DNA from: Winogradskyella sp. UBA3174
GTDB lineage: Bacteria > Bacteroidota > Bacteroidia > Flavobacteriales > Flavobacteriaceae
DNA: 64,000 nt
NCBI RefSeq assembly: GCF_002364335.1
Contig: NZ_DEXW01000064.1
Location: 32,509-96,508, forward strand
Reading direction: 5' to 3'
Shown: piece by piece, positions 10,158 to 18,517 of the stretch
How the letters are laid out: the number at the start of each line of letters is the position of its first letter
Position numbering within the stretch: position 1 is the stretch's first letter
Notes under the pieces: model-generated
Databases searched by the model: none
Told to the model about the DNA's origin: nothing
Seen by the model: the letters and a program-made list of their open reading frames with translations, nothing else
Program-made: the position numbers and the translations under genes

Positions 10158-11453
10158 TTAAGCTTTCACTTTAAATGCATTCTGCTGAGGAAAGTAAGCT
10201 ACCTCACCTAATTCTTCTTCAATACGTAATAGCTGATTGTACTTAGCCATACGGTCACTTCGCGATGCAGAACCTGTTTTAATCTGTCCACAATTTAATG
10301 CTACAGCTAAATCGGCTATTGTATTATCTTCTGTTTCACCAGATCTGTGAGACATTACAGATGTATAACCTGCATTATGCGCCATATTAACTGCTGCAAT
10401 AGTTTCTGTTAAGGTACCTATTTGGTTTACCTTAATTAAAATAGAATTCGCAATACCGTTTTCAATTCCACGAGATAAACGCTCTACATTGGTCACAAAT
10501 AAATCATCGCCTACTAATTGTACTTTGTCTCCTATTTGCTCAGTTAAGTATTTCCAACCTTCCCAATCGTTTTCATCCATACCATCCTCAATAGAAATAA
10601 TTGGATAATTACGAGATAATTCAGCTAAGTAGTCTGCTTGTTCTTTACTTGTTCTTACCACACCAGAATCTCCTTCAAACTTAGAATAGTCATAATTACC
10701 ATCTACATAAAATTCTGCTGCTGCACAATCTAAGGCTATCATAACGTCATCACCTAATATATAACCTGCGTTATCAACTGCTATTTTAATGGTATCTAAA
10801 GCATCTTCTGTTCCGCCTTCTAATGTTGGTGCAAAACCACCTTCATCACCAACTGCTGTACTTAAGCCTCTATCGTGTAATACTTTCTTTAAATGATGAA
10901 AAATTTCAGTTCCCATTTGCATTGCATGTGTAAAGTTTTTAGCTTTTACAGGCATTACCATAAATTCTTGAAACGCAATTGGCGCATCACTATGAGAACC
11001 ACCGTTTATGATATTCATCATTGGTACTGGCAGTGTATTCGCAGAAACACCTCCAACGTATCTATATAATGGCATACCTAACTCATTAGCTGCAGCCTTT
11101 GCAACAGCAAGAGAAACACCTAGTATAGCATTAGCTCCTAGTTTAGATTTATTTTTTGTGCCATCTAATTCTATCATAAGGGTATCTATCATGTTTTGTT
11201 CAAAAACAGAAACACCCAAAAGTTCTTGAGCTATTATTGAGTTTACATTATCTACAGCCTTTAAAACACCTTTACCCATATATGTATCACCACCATCTCT
11301 CAACTCTACAGCTTCATGCTCACCAGTTGAAGCACCAGAGGGTACTGCTGCTCTTCCCATAAATCCATTTTCAGTTACAACATCTACTTCTACAGTCGGA
11401 TTTCCTCTTGAATCTAAAATTTGTCTTGCGTGTACGTTAATTATAATACTCAT
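10158..11453 (-). CDS. eno: Enolase
   Basis: Interconverts 2-phosphoglycerate and phosphoenolpyruvate in glycolysis and gluconeogenesis. The 431-residue protein is full length. Visible motifs include ARQILDSRGNPTVEVDV at the N-terminus, GDEGGFAP, IEDGMDENDWEGW, the LVGDDLFVTN Mg site, and the signature ILIKVNQIGTLTET with the catalytic lysine. SHRSGETEDNTIADLAV carries the substrate-binding residues. It follows carA on the same strand after 157 bases that hold a stem-loop, so it probably has its own promoter; a TAAATTTG at 11495-11488 is a candidate -7 element. Confidence 0.98.
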   Translation of the reverse strand: MSIIINVHARQILDSRGNPTVEVDVVTENGFMGRAAVPSGASTGEHEAVELRDGGDTYMGKGVLKAVDNVNSIIAQELLGVSVFEQNMIDTLMIELDGTKNKSKLGANAILGVSLAVAKAAANELGMPLYRYVGGVSANTLPVPMMNIINGGSHSDAPIAFQEFMVMPVKAKNFTHAMQMGTEIFHHLKKVLHDRGLSTAVGDEGGFAPTLEGGTEDALDTIKIAVDNAGYILGDDVMIALDCAAAEFYVDGNYDYSKFEGDSGVVRTSKEQADYLAELSRNYPIISIEDGMDENDWEGWKYLTEQIGDKVQLVGDDLFVTNVERLSRGIENGIANSILIKVNQIGTLTETIAAVNMAHNAGYTSVMSHRSGETEDNTIADLAVALNCGQIKTGSASRSDRMAKYNQLLRIEEELGEVAYFPQQNAFKVKA

Positions 11454-11570
11454 TATGTTTCGTTTAAGTTATATATGAATTACTATTCAAATTTACAAAA
11501 TAGTTAGGCTAAATAATATAGACACCAATAGAATTGTATTATATGTCAACTATAATGATTTCGTAAAATA

Positions 11571-11606
11571 GAATTGGCAATAAAATTTAAAAATCATTGC
11601 CAATTC
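11571..11606 (-). terminator. Stem-loop after carA, probable terminator
   Basis: Arms GAATTGGCAAT and ATTGCCAATTC flank an AT-rich loop just beyond the carA stop. On the minus strand a T-rich stretch (TATTTTA) follows, weaker than a classic T-run. The rest of the 157-base gap between carA and eno holds only the candidate eno -7 element. Confidence 0.5.
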
Positions 11607-11610
11607 ACTA

Positions 11611-12714
11611 TTAGTTATTTTTTATATTCTCTATAAATTGATCAAATAGATAGACAGAATCATTTGGTCCAGGACTTGCTTCTGGATGATATTGAACAGA
11701 AAAACAGTTTTTATCTTTTATTTTAATTCCGGCAACCGTGTGATCATTTAAATGCACATGTGTGATTTCTACATTACTATTAGCTTCTGTTTCTTCTCTA
11801 TTTATAGCAAATCCATGATTTTGAGATGTTATTTCACCTTTACCTGTAACTAGGTTTTTCACAGGATGATTAATACCTCTATGTCCATTATGCATTTTAT
11901 AGGTAGAAATTCCGCTTGATAATGCAATAACCTGATGACCTAAACAAATACCAAATAGTGGTTTGTTCTTGGTAATGATTTCTTTAGCAACAGCTTGAGC
12001 TTCTATTAGTGGCTCTGGATCACCAGGACCATTAGATATGAAGTAACCATCTGGATTAAAGGCCTCTAAGTCTTCGAATTTAGAATTGTATGGAAATACT
12101 TTAATGTAAGTATCTCGTTTAGCTAAATTTCTGAGTATATTCTTTTTAATACCTAGATCTAAAGCAGCTATTTTATAGGTTGAATTTTCATCACCATAAT
12201 AATAAGGTTCTTTAGTTGACACTTGAGAAGCTAGTTCTAAACCTTTCATTGATGGTACTGCTGCTAGTTGCTTCTTTAAACCTTCAACATTATCTACCTC
12301 TGTAGAAATCACAGCATTCATTGCGCCATTATCTCTAATATAGCTCACTAATGCTCTTGTATCTACATCTGCGATGGCTAATGTATTATACTTTTCAAAG
12401 AACTCTTCTAACGATGCATCTGCAGCAGGTCTTGAATAGTTGAAACTAAAATTTTTGCAAATTAAACCCGATATTTTAACACTATCAGATTCTACTTCAT
12501 CTTCTTTAGTTCCATAATTTCCAATATGTGCATTGGTTGTTACCATTAACTGACCGTAATAAGAAGGGTCTGTAAATATTTCTTGATAACCTGTTGTCCC
12601 TGTATTAAAACACACTTCACCAAACGCTGAACCTTCTTTTCCTATAGATTTACCATGGAAAATTGTTCCGTCAGCTAATAGAATCAATGCTTTTTTTCTT
12701 TGTTTGTATTTCAT
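11611..12714 (-). CDS. carA: Carbamoyl-phosphate synthase small subunit
   Basis: Glutaminase subunit that feeds ammonia to CarB for carbamoyl phosphate, the shared precursor of arginine and pyrimidines. 367 residues, full length. The class I glutamine amidotransferase site is complete: nucleophile Cys in PLFGICLGHQVIALSSG, and the His/Glu pair in VQYHPEASPGP. The N-terminal domain has FGEVCFNTGTTGYQEIFTDPSY. carB is not adjacent in the window. It lies downstream of the ribosomal cluster but is cut off from it by a strong terminator. Confidence 0.97.
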   Translation of the reverse strand: MKYKQRKKALILLADGTIFHGKSIGKEGSAFGEVCFNTGTTGYQEIFTDPSYYGQLMVTTNAHIGNYGTKEDEVESDSVKISGLICKNFSFNYSRPAADASLEEFFEKYNTLAIADVDTRALVSYIRDNGAMNAVISTEVDNVEGLKKQLAAVPSMKGLELASQVSTKEPYYYGDENSTYKIAALDLGIKKNILRNLAKRDTYIKVFPYNSKFEDLEAFNPDGYFISNGPGDPEPLIEAQAVAKEIITKNKPLFGICLGHQVIALSSGISTYKMHNGHRGINHPVKNLVTGKGEITSQNHGFAINREETEANSNVEITHVHLNDHTVAGIKIKDKNCFSVQYHPEASPGPNDSVYLFDQFIENIKNN

Positions 12715-12770
12715 GTCTAGTATTTAATTCGGTTCTTTTATGTGTAAAAAACTGGTTTTACAAAATTCCA

Positions 12771-12802
12771 AAAAAAAAGGATAAACTGAAACAGTTTATC
12801 CT
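12771..12802 (-). terminator. Intrinsic terminator of the ribosomal protein cluster
   Basis: An 11-base perfect stem (AGGATAAACTG with its complement, 12778-12802, three-base loop) followed on the minus strand by eight T. It lies 27 bases past the rplQ stop and closes the str-S10-spc-alpha transcript. Confidence 0.88.
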
Positions 12803-12828
12803 TGATATTTATTAATGCTTATTAACAT

Positions 12829-13302
12829 TTATTCTTCTTCGTTTGAAGCTTCAGTCTCCACTGGTGGAGTTACAGCTGGTTTACTACCACCTCTTCTACT
12901 TCTACGTGTTGTTTTCTTCTCTGCTTTACCAGCGTTATAAAGTTCGTTATAATCAACTAACTCTATCATTGCCATATCAGCATTATCACCTAATCTGTTT
13001 CCTAACTTGATGATTCTTGTATATCCACCTGGACGATCACCAATCTTAGGTGCTACATCTCTAAACAATTCTGCAACAACATCTTTTTGTCTTAGCTTAG
13101 CCATAACAATACGTCTGTTATGTGTTGTATCTGTTTTTGATTTTGTAATCATTGGCTCTACAAACTGCTTTAAAGCTTTAGCCTTAGCTACTGTTGTGTT
13201 AATACGTTTGTGCTCTATTAAAGAACAAGCCATATTAGCTAACATTGCCTTTCTATGCGCTGTTTGTCTTCCTAAATGATTGAATTTTTTACCGTGTCTC
13301 AT
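12829..13302 (-). CDS. rplQ: 50S ribosomal protein L17 (bL17)
   Basis: bL17 sits near the peptide exit tunnel rim of the large subunit. The N-terminus MRHGKKFNHLGRQTAHRKAML and YTRIIKLGNRLGDNADMA are diagnostic. At 157 residues it is longer than the ~120-residue E. coli protein because of a tail rich in Lys/Arg, then Pro/Glu (last ~35 residues), a low-complexity extension I recall as common in Bacteroidota. It is the last gene of the ribosomal cluster, 61 bases after rpoA. Confidence 0.96.
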   Translation of the reverse strand: MRHGKKFNHLGRQTAHRKAMLANMACSLIEHKRINTTVAKAKALKQFVEPMITKSKTDTTHNRRIVMAKLRQKDVVAELFRDVAPKIGDRPGGYTRIIKLGNRLGDNADMAMIELVDYNELYNAGKAEKKTTRRSRRGGSKPAVTPPVETEASNEEE

Positions 13303-13363
13303 GACATTTTGCTTTAATCATCATCTTGCTGCAACTCGATATTGAGGAGCAAAATATGACGTA

Positions 13364-14356
13364 TTAATCTTTATCTAATTTATATTTACTTAAGTCCATT
13401 CCGAAGTTTAAGCCTTTTACATTTACAAGTTCTTCTAGCTCAGTTAAAGACTTCTTACCGAAGTTTCTGAATTTCATTAAATCATTTTTGTTGAATGATA
13501 CTAAATCTCCTAAAGTATCTACTTCTGCAGCTTTTAAACAATTAAGTGCACGTACAGAAAGATCCATATCAACTAATTTAGTTTTCAATAATTGTCTCAT
13601 GTGAAGTGATTCTTCATCATAAGTCTCAGTCTGTGCAATTTCATCAGCTTCTAAAGTGATACGCTCATCAGAGAATAACATGAAGTGGTGAATTAATATT
13701 TTAGCAGCTTCAGTTAAAGCATCTTTTGGATTGATTGATCCATCTGTTCTAATTTCGAAAACTAATTTTTCATAATCAGTTTTTTGTTCAACTCGAAAGT
13801 TTTCGATTGCATATTTCACATTCTTTATAGGAGTGTAAATAGAATCTGTGAATATAGTACCGATTGGTGCAGATGCTTTTTTATTTTCTTCAGCAGGAAC
13901 ATATCCTCTACCTTTTTCGATAGTAAGTTCCATGTTAATATTTACTTTAGGATCTAGATTACAAATAACTAAATCTGTATTTAACACTTGAAAACCAGAA
14001 ATAAATTTCTGAAAATCTCCTGCAGTAATTTGTTCTTGACCTGAAATAGAAATTGTAACAGTTTCGTTGTCAATTTCATCAATTTGACGCTTAAAGTTAA
14101 CTTGCTTTAAGTTTAAAATCATTTCTGTAACATCTTCAACGACACCAGAAATTGTAGAAAATTCATGATCTACACCTTCTACTCTAACTGAAGTGATTGC
14201 AAAACCTTCTAAAGAAGATAACAAAACACGTCTCAAAGCATTTCCGACTGTTAATCCGTATCCTGGTTCCAAAGGTCTAAATTCAAATTTACCTTCGAAA
14301 TCCGTTGAATCAATCATGATTACTTTGTCGGGCTTCTGAAAATTTAATATTGCCAT
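13364..14356 (-). CDS. rpoA: DNA-directed RNA polymerase alpha subunit
   Basis: Scaffold subunit of RNA polymerase; the N-terminal domain dimerises and binds beta/beta', the C-terminal domain contacts DNA and activators. 330 residues. N-terminal landmarks: FEFRPLEPGYGLTVGNALRR and LLSSLEGFAITSVRVEGVDHEF. The C-terminal domain contains LSVRALNCLKAAEVDTLGDL and KFRNFGKKSLTELEEL, the helix-hairpin-helix region. It lies between rpsD and rplQ as in the alpha operon. Confidence 0.98.
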   Translation of the reverse strand: MAILNFQKPDKVIMIDSTDFEGKFEFRPLEPGYGLTVGNALRRVLLSSLEGFAITSVRVEGVDHEFSTISGVVEDVTEMILNLKQVNFKRQIDEIDNETVTISISGQEQITAGDFQKFISGFQVLNTDLVICNLDPKVNINMELTIEKGRGYVPAEENKKASAPIGTIFTDSIYTPIKNVKYAIENFRVEQKTDYEKLVFEIRTDGSINPKDALTEAAKILIHHFMLFSDERITLEADEIAQTETYDEESLHMRQLLKTKLVDMDLSVRALNCLKAAEVDTLGDLVSFNKNDLMKFRNFGKKSLTELEELVNVKGLNFGMDLSKYKLDKD

Positions 14357-14451
14357 AGTGTTCTTCGTTTTAATTGTTATTTAGTTGCGCGATATATAAG
14401 TATGAAGAAATCCTATAAATCCTTTGGCTAAATACCAATAAGATTAATTTA

Positions 14452-15057
14452 TTATTTAGAGTAAAGTTCAACGATAAATTGCTCGTTGATTTGTTCTGGA
14501 ATTTGAATTCTCGCAGGAACAGCAACATAAGTACCTTCCATTGATCCTGTATTCCAAGTAATCCATTCATATACACTGCTAGAATTAGCTAATGAATTTT
14601 GAATAGCTTCTAATGATTTAGATTTCTCTCTAACACCAACAACATCACCAGCTTTTAATTGGTAAGAAGGTACATTTACCTTTTGACCATTTACTGTAAT
14701 ATGCCTGTGGGAAACAAGTTGTCTTGCACCACTTCTAGTTGGAGCTACACCCATTCTAAAAACAACGTTATCTAAACGAGATTCACATAACTGCAATAAT
14801 ACTTCACCAGTAATACCTTGTGCAGCAGTTGCTTTTTTAAACATGTTTCTAAATTGCTTTTCTAATACACCATAAGTATACTTAGCTTTTTGCTTCTCCA
14901 TTAATTGGATAGCATATTCAGATTTTTTACCTCTTCTCTTGTTAGCGCCGTGCTGACCAGGTGGATAATTTCTTTTTTCGAAGGCTTTATCGTCTCCGAA
15001 GATAGCTTGTCCGAATTTACGAGCTATTTTAGTTTTAGGACCAGTATATCTTGCCAT
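14452..15057 (-). CDS. rpsD: 30S ribosomal protein S4 (uS4)
   Basis: Primary 16S rRNA-binding protein of the small-subunit body; in other bacteria it also represses its own operon. 201 residues. N-terminal MARYTGPKTKIARKFGQ; the S4 RNA-binding domain includes ESRLDNVVFRMGVAPTRSGARQ and VSHRHITVNGQKVNVPSY. It lacks the four N-terminal zinc cysteines found in some species. A 211-base gap before it carries a promoter and an inverted repeat. Confidence 0.97.
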   Translation of the reverse strand: MARYTGPKTKIARKFGQAIFGDDKAFEKRNYPPGQHGANKRRGKKSEYAIQLMEKQKAKYTYGVLEKQFRNMFKKATAAQGITGEVLLQLCESRLDNVVFRMGVAPTRSGARQLVSHRHITVNGQKVNVPSYQLKAGDVVGVREKSKSLEAIQNSLANSSSVYEWITWNTGSMEGTYVAVPARIQIPEQINEQFIVELYSK

Positions 15058-15155
15058 TTTAAATTTGTTTTGAGAGTGACTACAGAATTAAGGTCTTAAT
15101 CTTATCCTTCTATAATCGTTAACCTCTCGGTTGATACTTGTTATTTTTCAGTTTG

Positions 15156-15185
15156 CAAATTTAATTCAAAATAAACTAATATCAA
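15156..15185 (-). promoter_or_regulatory. Internal promoter for rpsD-rpoA-rplQ
   Basis: On the minus strand, TTG (15185-15183) is followed after exactly 19 bases by TAAATTTG (15163-15156), the full Bacteroidota -33/-7 architecture and the same spacing as the rpsL promoter. The expected start is about 93 bases before the rpsD ATG, so there is a sizeable leader. That leader contains a short AACC-GAGA-GGTT hairpin (15115-15126). Confidence 0.65.
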
Positions 15186-15211
15186 TACTTTAAAGAAGAT
15201 ATTAGTTTATT
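15170..15211 (-). repeat. 14-bp inverted repeat overlapping the rpsD promoter
   Basis: AATAAACTAATATC (15170-15183) pairs perfectly with 15198-15211 across a 14-base loop. The arm nearer rpsD reaches into the -33 TTG. As RNA from upstream it could form a terminator or attenuator (TTTT follows the stem); as DNA it could be an operator. Confidence 0.6.
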
Positions 15212-15268
15212 AAAAATTAAGTAAGCTCTTCTAATTAGATTTAAATTAGAGTCTGAAAGAAATACAGA

Positions 15269-15652
15269 TTAAACTCTACGTCTTTTTGGTGGACGACATC
15301 CATTGTGTGGTAATGGAGTAACATCAATAATTTCTGATACTTCAATACCTGCATTGTGTATAGATCTGATAGCAGATTCTCTACCGTTACCTGGACCCTT
15401 TACGTATGCTTTCACTTTCTTTAGTCCAGCTTCCTTAGCAACAGCTGCAGCATCTTCAGCAGCTAATTGCGCAGCATAGGGAGTATTCTTTTTAGAACCT
15501 CTGAATCCCATTTTACCCGCTGATGACCAAGAAATAACGTCACCTTTTTTATTTGTTAACGAAATAATTATGTTGTTAAAAGATGCAGTGATATGTACTT
15601 CACCTACCGCGTCAACAATTACTTTACGTTTTTTAGTACTTGACTTTGCCAT
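15269..15652 (-). CDS. rpsK: 30S ribosomal protein S11 (uS11)
   Basis: Platform protein of the small subunit that contacts the mRNA exit path. 127 residues. Diagnostic segments: GEVHITASFNNIIISLTNKKGDV, SAGKMGFRGSKKNTPYAAQ and the C-terminal DVTPLPHNGCRPPKRRRV. It is 106 bases after rpsM; the gap holds a ten-base direct repeat (CTAACAACTA on the minus strand) and no recognised promoter. Confidence 0.97.
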   Translation of the reverse strand: MAKSSTKKRKVIVDAVGEVHITASFNNIIISLTNKKGDVISWSSAGKMGFRGSKKNTPYAAQLAAEDAAAVAKEAGLKKVKAYVKGPGNGRESAIRSIHNAGIEVSEIIDVTPLPHNGCRPPKRRRV

Positions 15653-15758
15653 GTTTTTTAGTTTCTAGTTGTTAGCATTTAGTTGTTAGAATCCTAGACT
15701 TTTACATTTCAGACAGATTCATCTAACGTCTCATTACTAATGACTAATGTCTTAATTA

Positions 15759-16133
15759 TTATTTAGTTACTTTTTTCTTATTAGCAACCGTTTTTCTTCT
15801 ACCTTTTCTTGTACGAGAATTGTTCTTAGTACGCTGCCCTCTTAAAGGAAGACCTACTCTATGACGGATACCTCTGTAACATCCAATATCCATTAAACGC
15901 TTAATGTTTAATTGAGTTTCAGAACGTAATTCACCTTCGATTTTAAAAGTTCCAACAGCTTCACGGATTGCTCCTATCTCGTCGTCAGTCCAATCTTGTA
16001 CTTTAGTACTTTCGTCTACTTTAGCTTCTGCTAAAATTTCTTTTGATCTACTTCTACCTATTCCATAGATATAAGTTAAAGAGATTATTCCTCTTTTCTG
16101 TTTTGGTATGTCTACACCTGCAATTCTTGCCAT
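15759..16133 (-). CDS. rpsM: 30S ribosomal protein S13 (uS13)
   Basis: Head protein of the small subunit that contacts the P-site tRNA and bridges to the large subunit. 124 residues. MARIAGVDIPKQKRG at the start, YIYGIGRSRSKEIL with the helix-two-turn-helix, and a basic tail RGQRTKNNSRTRKGRRKTV. rpmJ lies two bases upstream on the same strand. Confidence 0.97.
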   Translation of the reverse strand: MARIAGVDIPKQKRGIISLTYIYGIGRSRSKEILAEAKVDESTKVQDWTDDEIGAIREAVGTFKIEGELRSETQLNIKRLMDIGCYRGIRHRVGLPLRGQRTKNNSRTRKGRRKTVANKKKVTK

Positions 16134-16135
16134 AA

Positions 16136-16252
16136 TTACCCTTGTCTTTGTTTGAATCTAGGATTCTTTTTGTTAATGACGTAAAGTCTGCCCTTTCTGC
16201 GGACTAATTTACAGTCTGCGCTTCTTTTCTTTACTGATGCTCTTACTTTCAT
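16136..16252 (-). CDS. rpmJ: 50S ribosomal protein L36 (bL36), zinc-ligand-poor form
   Basis: A 38-residue protein, the smallest of the large subunit. It reads MKVRASVKKRSADCKLVRRK and ends NKKNPRFKQRQG, the standard L36 ends. Of the four zinc ligands (three Cys and one His) in the C+ form, only one Cys (residue 14) remains: the first is Ser11, the third is Asn and the His is Phe. This is the C- type that does not bind zinc. It sits between infA and rpsM, two bases from rpsM. Confidence 0.94.
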   Translation of the reverse strand: MKVRASVKKRSADCKLVRRKGRLYVINKKNPRFKQRQG

Positions 16253-16258
16253 CGCGTA

Positions 16259-16474
16259 TTAGTATCTATAAGTTATGCGAGCCTTAGTTAAATCGTAAGG
16301 ACTCATTTCTAATTTCACTTTATCACCTGGTAATAGTTTAATGTAATGCATACGCATCTTACCTGAGATATGTGCAGTCACTATATGACCATTTTCTAAT
16401 TCCACACGGAACATAGCATTAGATAATGCTTCTATAATTGTACCGTCTTGCTCTATTGCTGCTTGTTTTGCCAT
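16259..16474 (-). CDS. infA: Translation initiation factor IF-1
   Basis: OB-fold protein that occupies the ribosomal A site during initiation. 71 residues, complete. Markers: IEALSNAMFRVELENGHIV, HISGKMRMHYIKLLPGDKV and PYDLTKARITYRY. It lies between secY (8 bases) and rpmJ (6 bases), the common order in spc operons of this phylum. Confidence 0.97.
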   Translation of the reverse strand: MAKQAAIEQDGTIIEALSNAMFRVELENGHIVTAHISGKMRMHYIKLLPGDKVKLEMSPYDLTKARITYRY

Positions 16475-16482
16475 AGTATATA

Positions 16483-17844
16483 TTATTGCGAAACCGCTTT
16501 TCTGTTTTTACCTGTCTTCATCAAACCATCGTAATGTTTATTTAACAAATAAGAATTAATCTGTTGAATAGTATCGATTGCAACACCAACCATAATTAAA
16601 AGTGATGTTCCACCAAAGAACAATGCCCAACCTTGTTGAACACCCATCAGTTTAACAATAAAAGCAGGAAAAATTGCTATTAAAGCTAAAAATATAGATC
16701 CAGGTAAAGTTATTTGCGACATTATTTTATCCAAATATTCTGACGTTTCAGAACCTGGACGTATACCTGGGATAAATCCACCACTACGTTTAAGATCATC
16801 AGCCATTTTATTTGTAGGTACTGTGATTGCAGTATAGAAATACGTGAATATTATAATTAATAAAGCAAAAACAAAATTATACCAAAAACCAAATATATCT
16901 GAAAAGTTAGTTTGCATCCATTGACCAGCTGCAGATTCTTTCATTAATGAAGAACCGCCTATTAATGCGGGAACAAACATAATTGCTTGAGCAAAGATAA
17001 TTGGCATTACACCAGAAGCATTCAATTTTAAAGGTAAAAACTGACGGGATCCAAATACATTTTTCTCATAGCCTCCAGATGCAGTTCTTCTAGCATATTG
17101 AACAGCTATTTTTCTTACTGCCATTACTAGGAATACAGATGCTAATATTATTAAGAACCAAATAACCAATTCTATCAATATCATCATAAACCCTCCATTA
17201 CCACTTAATCTAGATGTAAGGTTTTGAGAGAATGATAACGGTAAATTAGCAATAATACCAACCATTATTAATAATGATATACCATTACCAATACCTTTAT
17301 CCGTAATCTTTTCACCCAACCACATTGCAAATACACAACCTGTTACCAATATCACTATTGATGAAAAGTAAAAAATATTTACTGAAAAACCAGGCAATAA
17401 CATTGCACCCATAGATGATGCTCCAGACAGAGCAGGTATACTAGCTAAATAACCAGGTGCTTGTACTAAACAAATACCAATAGTTAACCAACGTGTAATT
17501 TGTGTAATCTTCTTTTGACCACTAGCACCTTCTTTTTGTAATTTTTGCAAATAAGGTATCGCAATACCCATTAACTGAACTACAATAGAAGCAGATATGT
17601 AAGGCATAATACCTAAAGCAAATACAGATGCATTTGCAAATGCACCACCAGTAAAAGCATTTAGTAAGCCTAACAAACCTTCAGATGTACCAGCTTGTAA
17701 TGCTCCAAGGGAATCAATATTAATACCAGGTAATACAACCTGAGCACCAAAACGATATACTAATAACAGCCCTAAGGTTAGAATAATTCTATCCTTAAGC
17801 TCAGTAATTTTCCAAACGTTTTTTAATGTGTCTATTATTTTCAT
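16483..17844 (-). CDS. secY: Protein translocase subunit SecY
   Basis: Channel subunit of the Sec translocon in the inner membrane. 453 residues with about ten hydrophobic segments. Recognisable parts: RFGAQVVLPGINIDSL near the N-terminus, the first signature GGAFANASVFALGIMPYISASI, and the cytosolic RIAVQYA-like loop (RKIAVQYARRT). It is 10 bases after rplO within the spc part of the cluster. Confidence 0.97.
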   Translation of the reverse strand: MKIIDTLKNVWKITELKDRIILTLGLLLVYRFGAQVVLPGINIDSLGALQAGTSEGLLGLLNAFTGGAFANASVFALGIMPYISASIVVQLMGIAIPYLQKLQKEGASGQKKITQITRWLTIGICLVQAPGYLASIPALSGASSMGAMLLPGFSVNIFYFSSIVILVTGCVFAMWLGEKITDKGIGNGISLLIMVGIIANLPLSFSQNLTSRLSGNGGFMMILIELVIWFLIILASVFLVMAVRKIAVQYARRTASGGYEKNVFGSRQFLPLKLNASGVMPIIFAQAIMFVPALIGGSSLMKESAAGQWMQTNFSDIFGFWYNFVFALLIIIFTYFYTAITVPTNKMADDLKRSGGFIPGIRPGSETSEYLDKIMSQITLPGSIFLALIAIFPAFIVKLMGVQQGWALFFGGTSLLIMVGVAIDTIQQINSYLLNKHYDGLMKTGKNRKAVSQ

Positions 17845-17854
17845 CCTTATCTTC

Positions 17855-18307
17855 TTATAAAGTTACAGCCTCACCACCTGCAGCTTCAATAGCAGCTTTT
17901 GCCGTAGCAGTAAATTTATGAGCAGTTACAGTTAATTTTGTTTTTAACTCACCTCTACCTAAGATTTTTACTAGCTCATTTTTACCAGCTAATCCCATTG
18001 TTACAAGCATATCAAAATCAACACTGCCTTTTATTTTTTTCTCGTCAACTAACTTTTGTAAAGTATCTAAGTTTACACCTTGATGCTCTATGCGGTTAAT
18101 GTTTGTAAATCCAAACTTAGGTACACGTCTTTGTAAAGGCATTTGCCCACCTTCAAATCCTAACTTCTTAGAATATCCAGAACGCGACTTAGCACCTTTA
18201 TGTCCTCTTGTCGCAGTACCACCTTTACCAGATCCCTGACCACGTCCTATACGTTTTCCTTGATTTTTTACTGAACCTTCTGCAGGTTTTAAATTACTTA
18301 AATCCAT
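17855..18307 (-). CDS. rplO: 50S ribosomal protein L15 (uL15)
   Basis: Large-subunit protein needed late in assembly. 150 residues. The Gly/Lys/Arg-rich N-terminus with RIGRGQGSGKGGTATRGHKG and KSRSGYSKKLGFEGGQMPL is diagnostic. It precedes secY as in most bacteria, with rpmD 14 bases upstream. Confidence 0.97.
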   Translation of the reverse strand: MDLSNLKPAEGSVKNQGKRIGRGQGSGKGGTATRGHKGAKSRSGYSKKLGFEGGQMPLQRRVPKFGFTNINRIEHQGVNLDTLQKLVDEKKIKGSVDFDMLVTMGLAGKNELVKILGRGELKTKLTVTAHKFTATAKAAIEAAGGEAVTL

Positions 18308-18321
18308 TTTTAAGTGTTATA

Positions 18322-18504
18322 TTATTTTGATTCTTCTACAGAAACCAAATGTTCAACTTTTCTAACCATACCAAGGATATTTGGTGTGGCATCGTGCTCT
18401 ACAACTTGTCCAATCTTTTTTAAACCTAAAGCTAATAATGTAAGCTTCTGCCTTTTAGTTCGGTTAATTGCACTTTTTACTTTCTTTACTTTAATCTTTG
18501 CCAT
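18322..18504 (-). CDS. rpmD: 50S ribosomal protein L30 (uL30)
   Basis: Small 60-residue protein of the large subunit. Recognised by KVKKVKSAINRTKRQKLTLL, ALGLKKIGQVVEHDATPNI and GMVRKVEHLV. Start ATG at 18504; it follows rpsE by 13 bases and precedes rplO. Confidence 0.95.
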   Translation of the reverse strand: MAKIKVKKVKSAINRTKRQKLTLLALGLKKIGQVVEHDATPNILGMVRKVEHLVSVEESK

Positions 18505-18517
18505 CTTGTCCTATCGA

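Noticed and set aside
12714..12771. carA and eno as part of the ribosomal operon
   Set aside because: A strong intrinsic terminator with eight T separates rplQ from carA, and a further stem-loop separates carA from eno.
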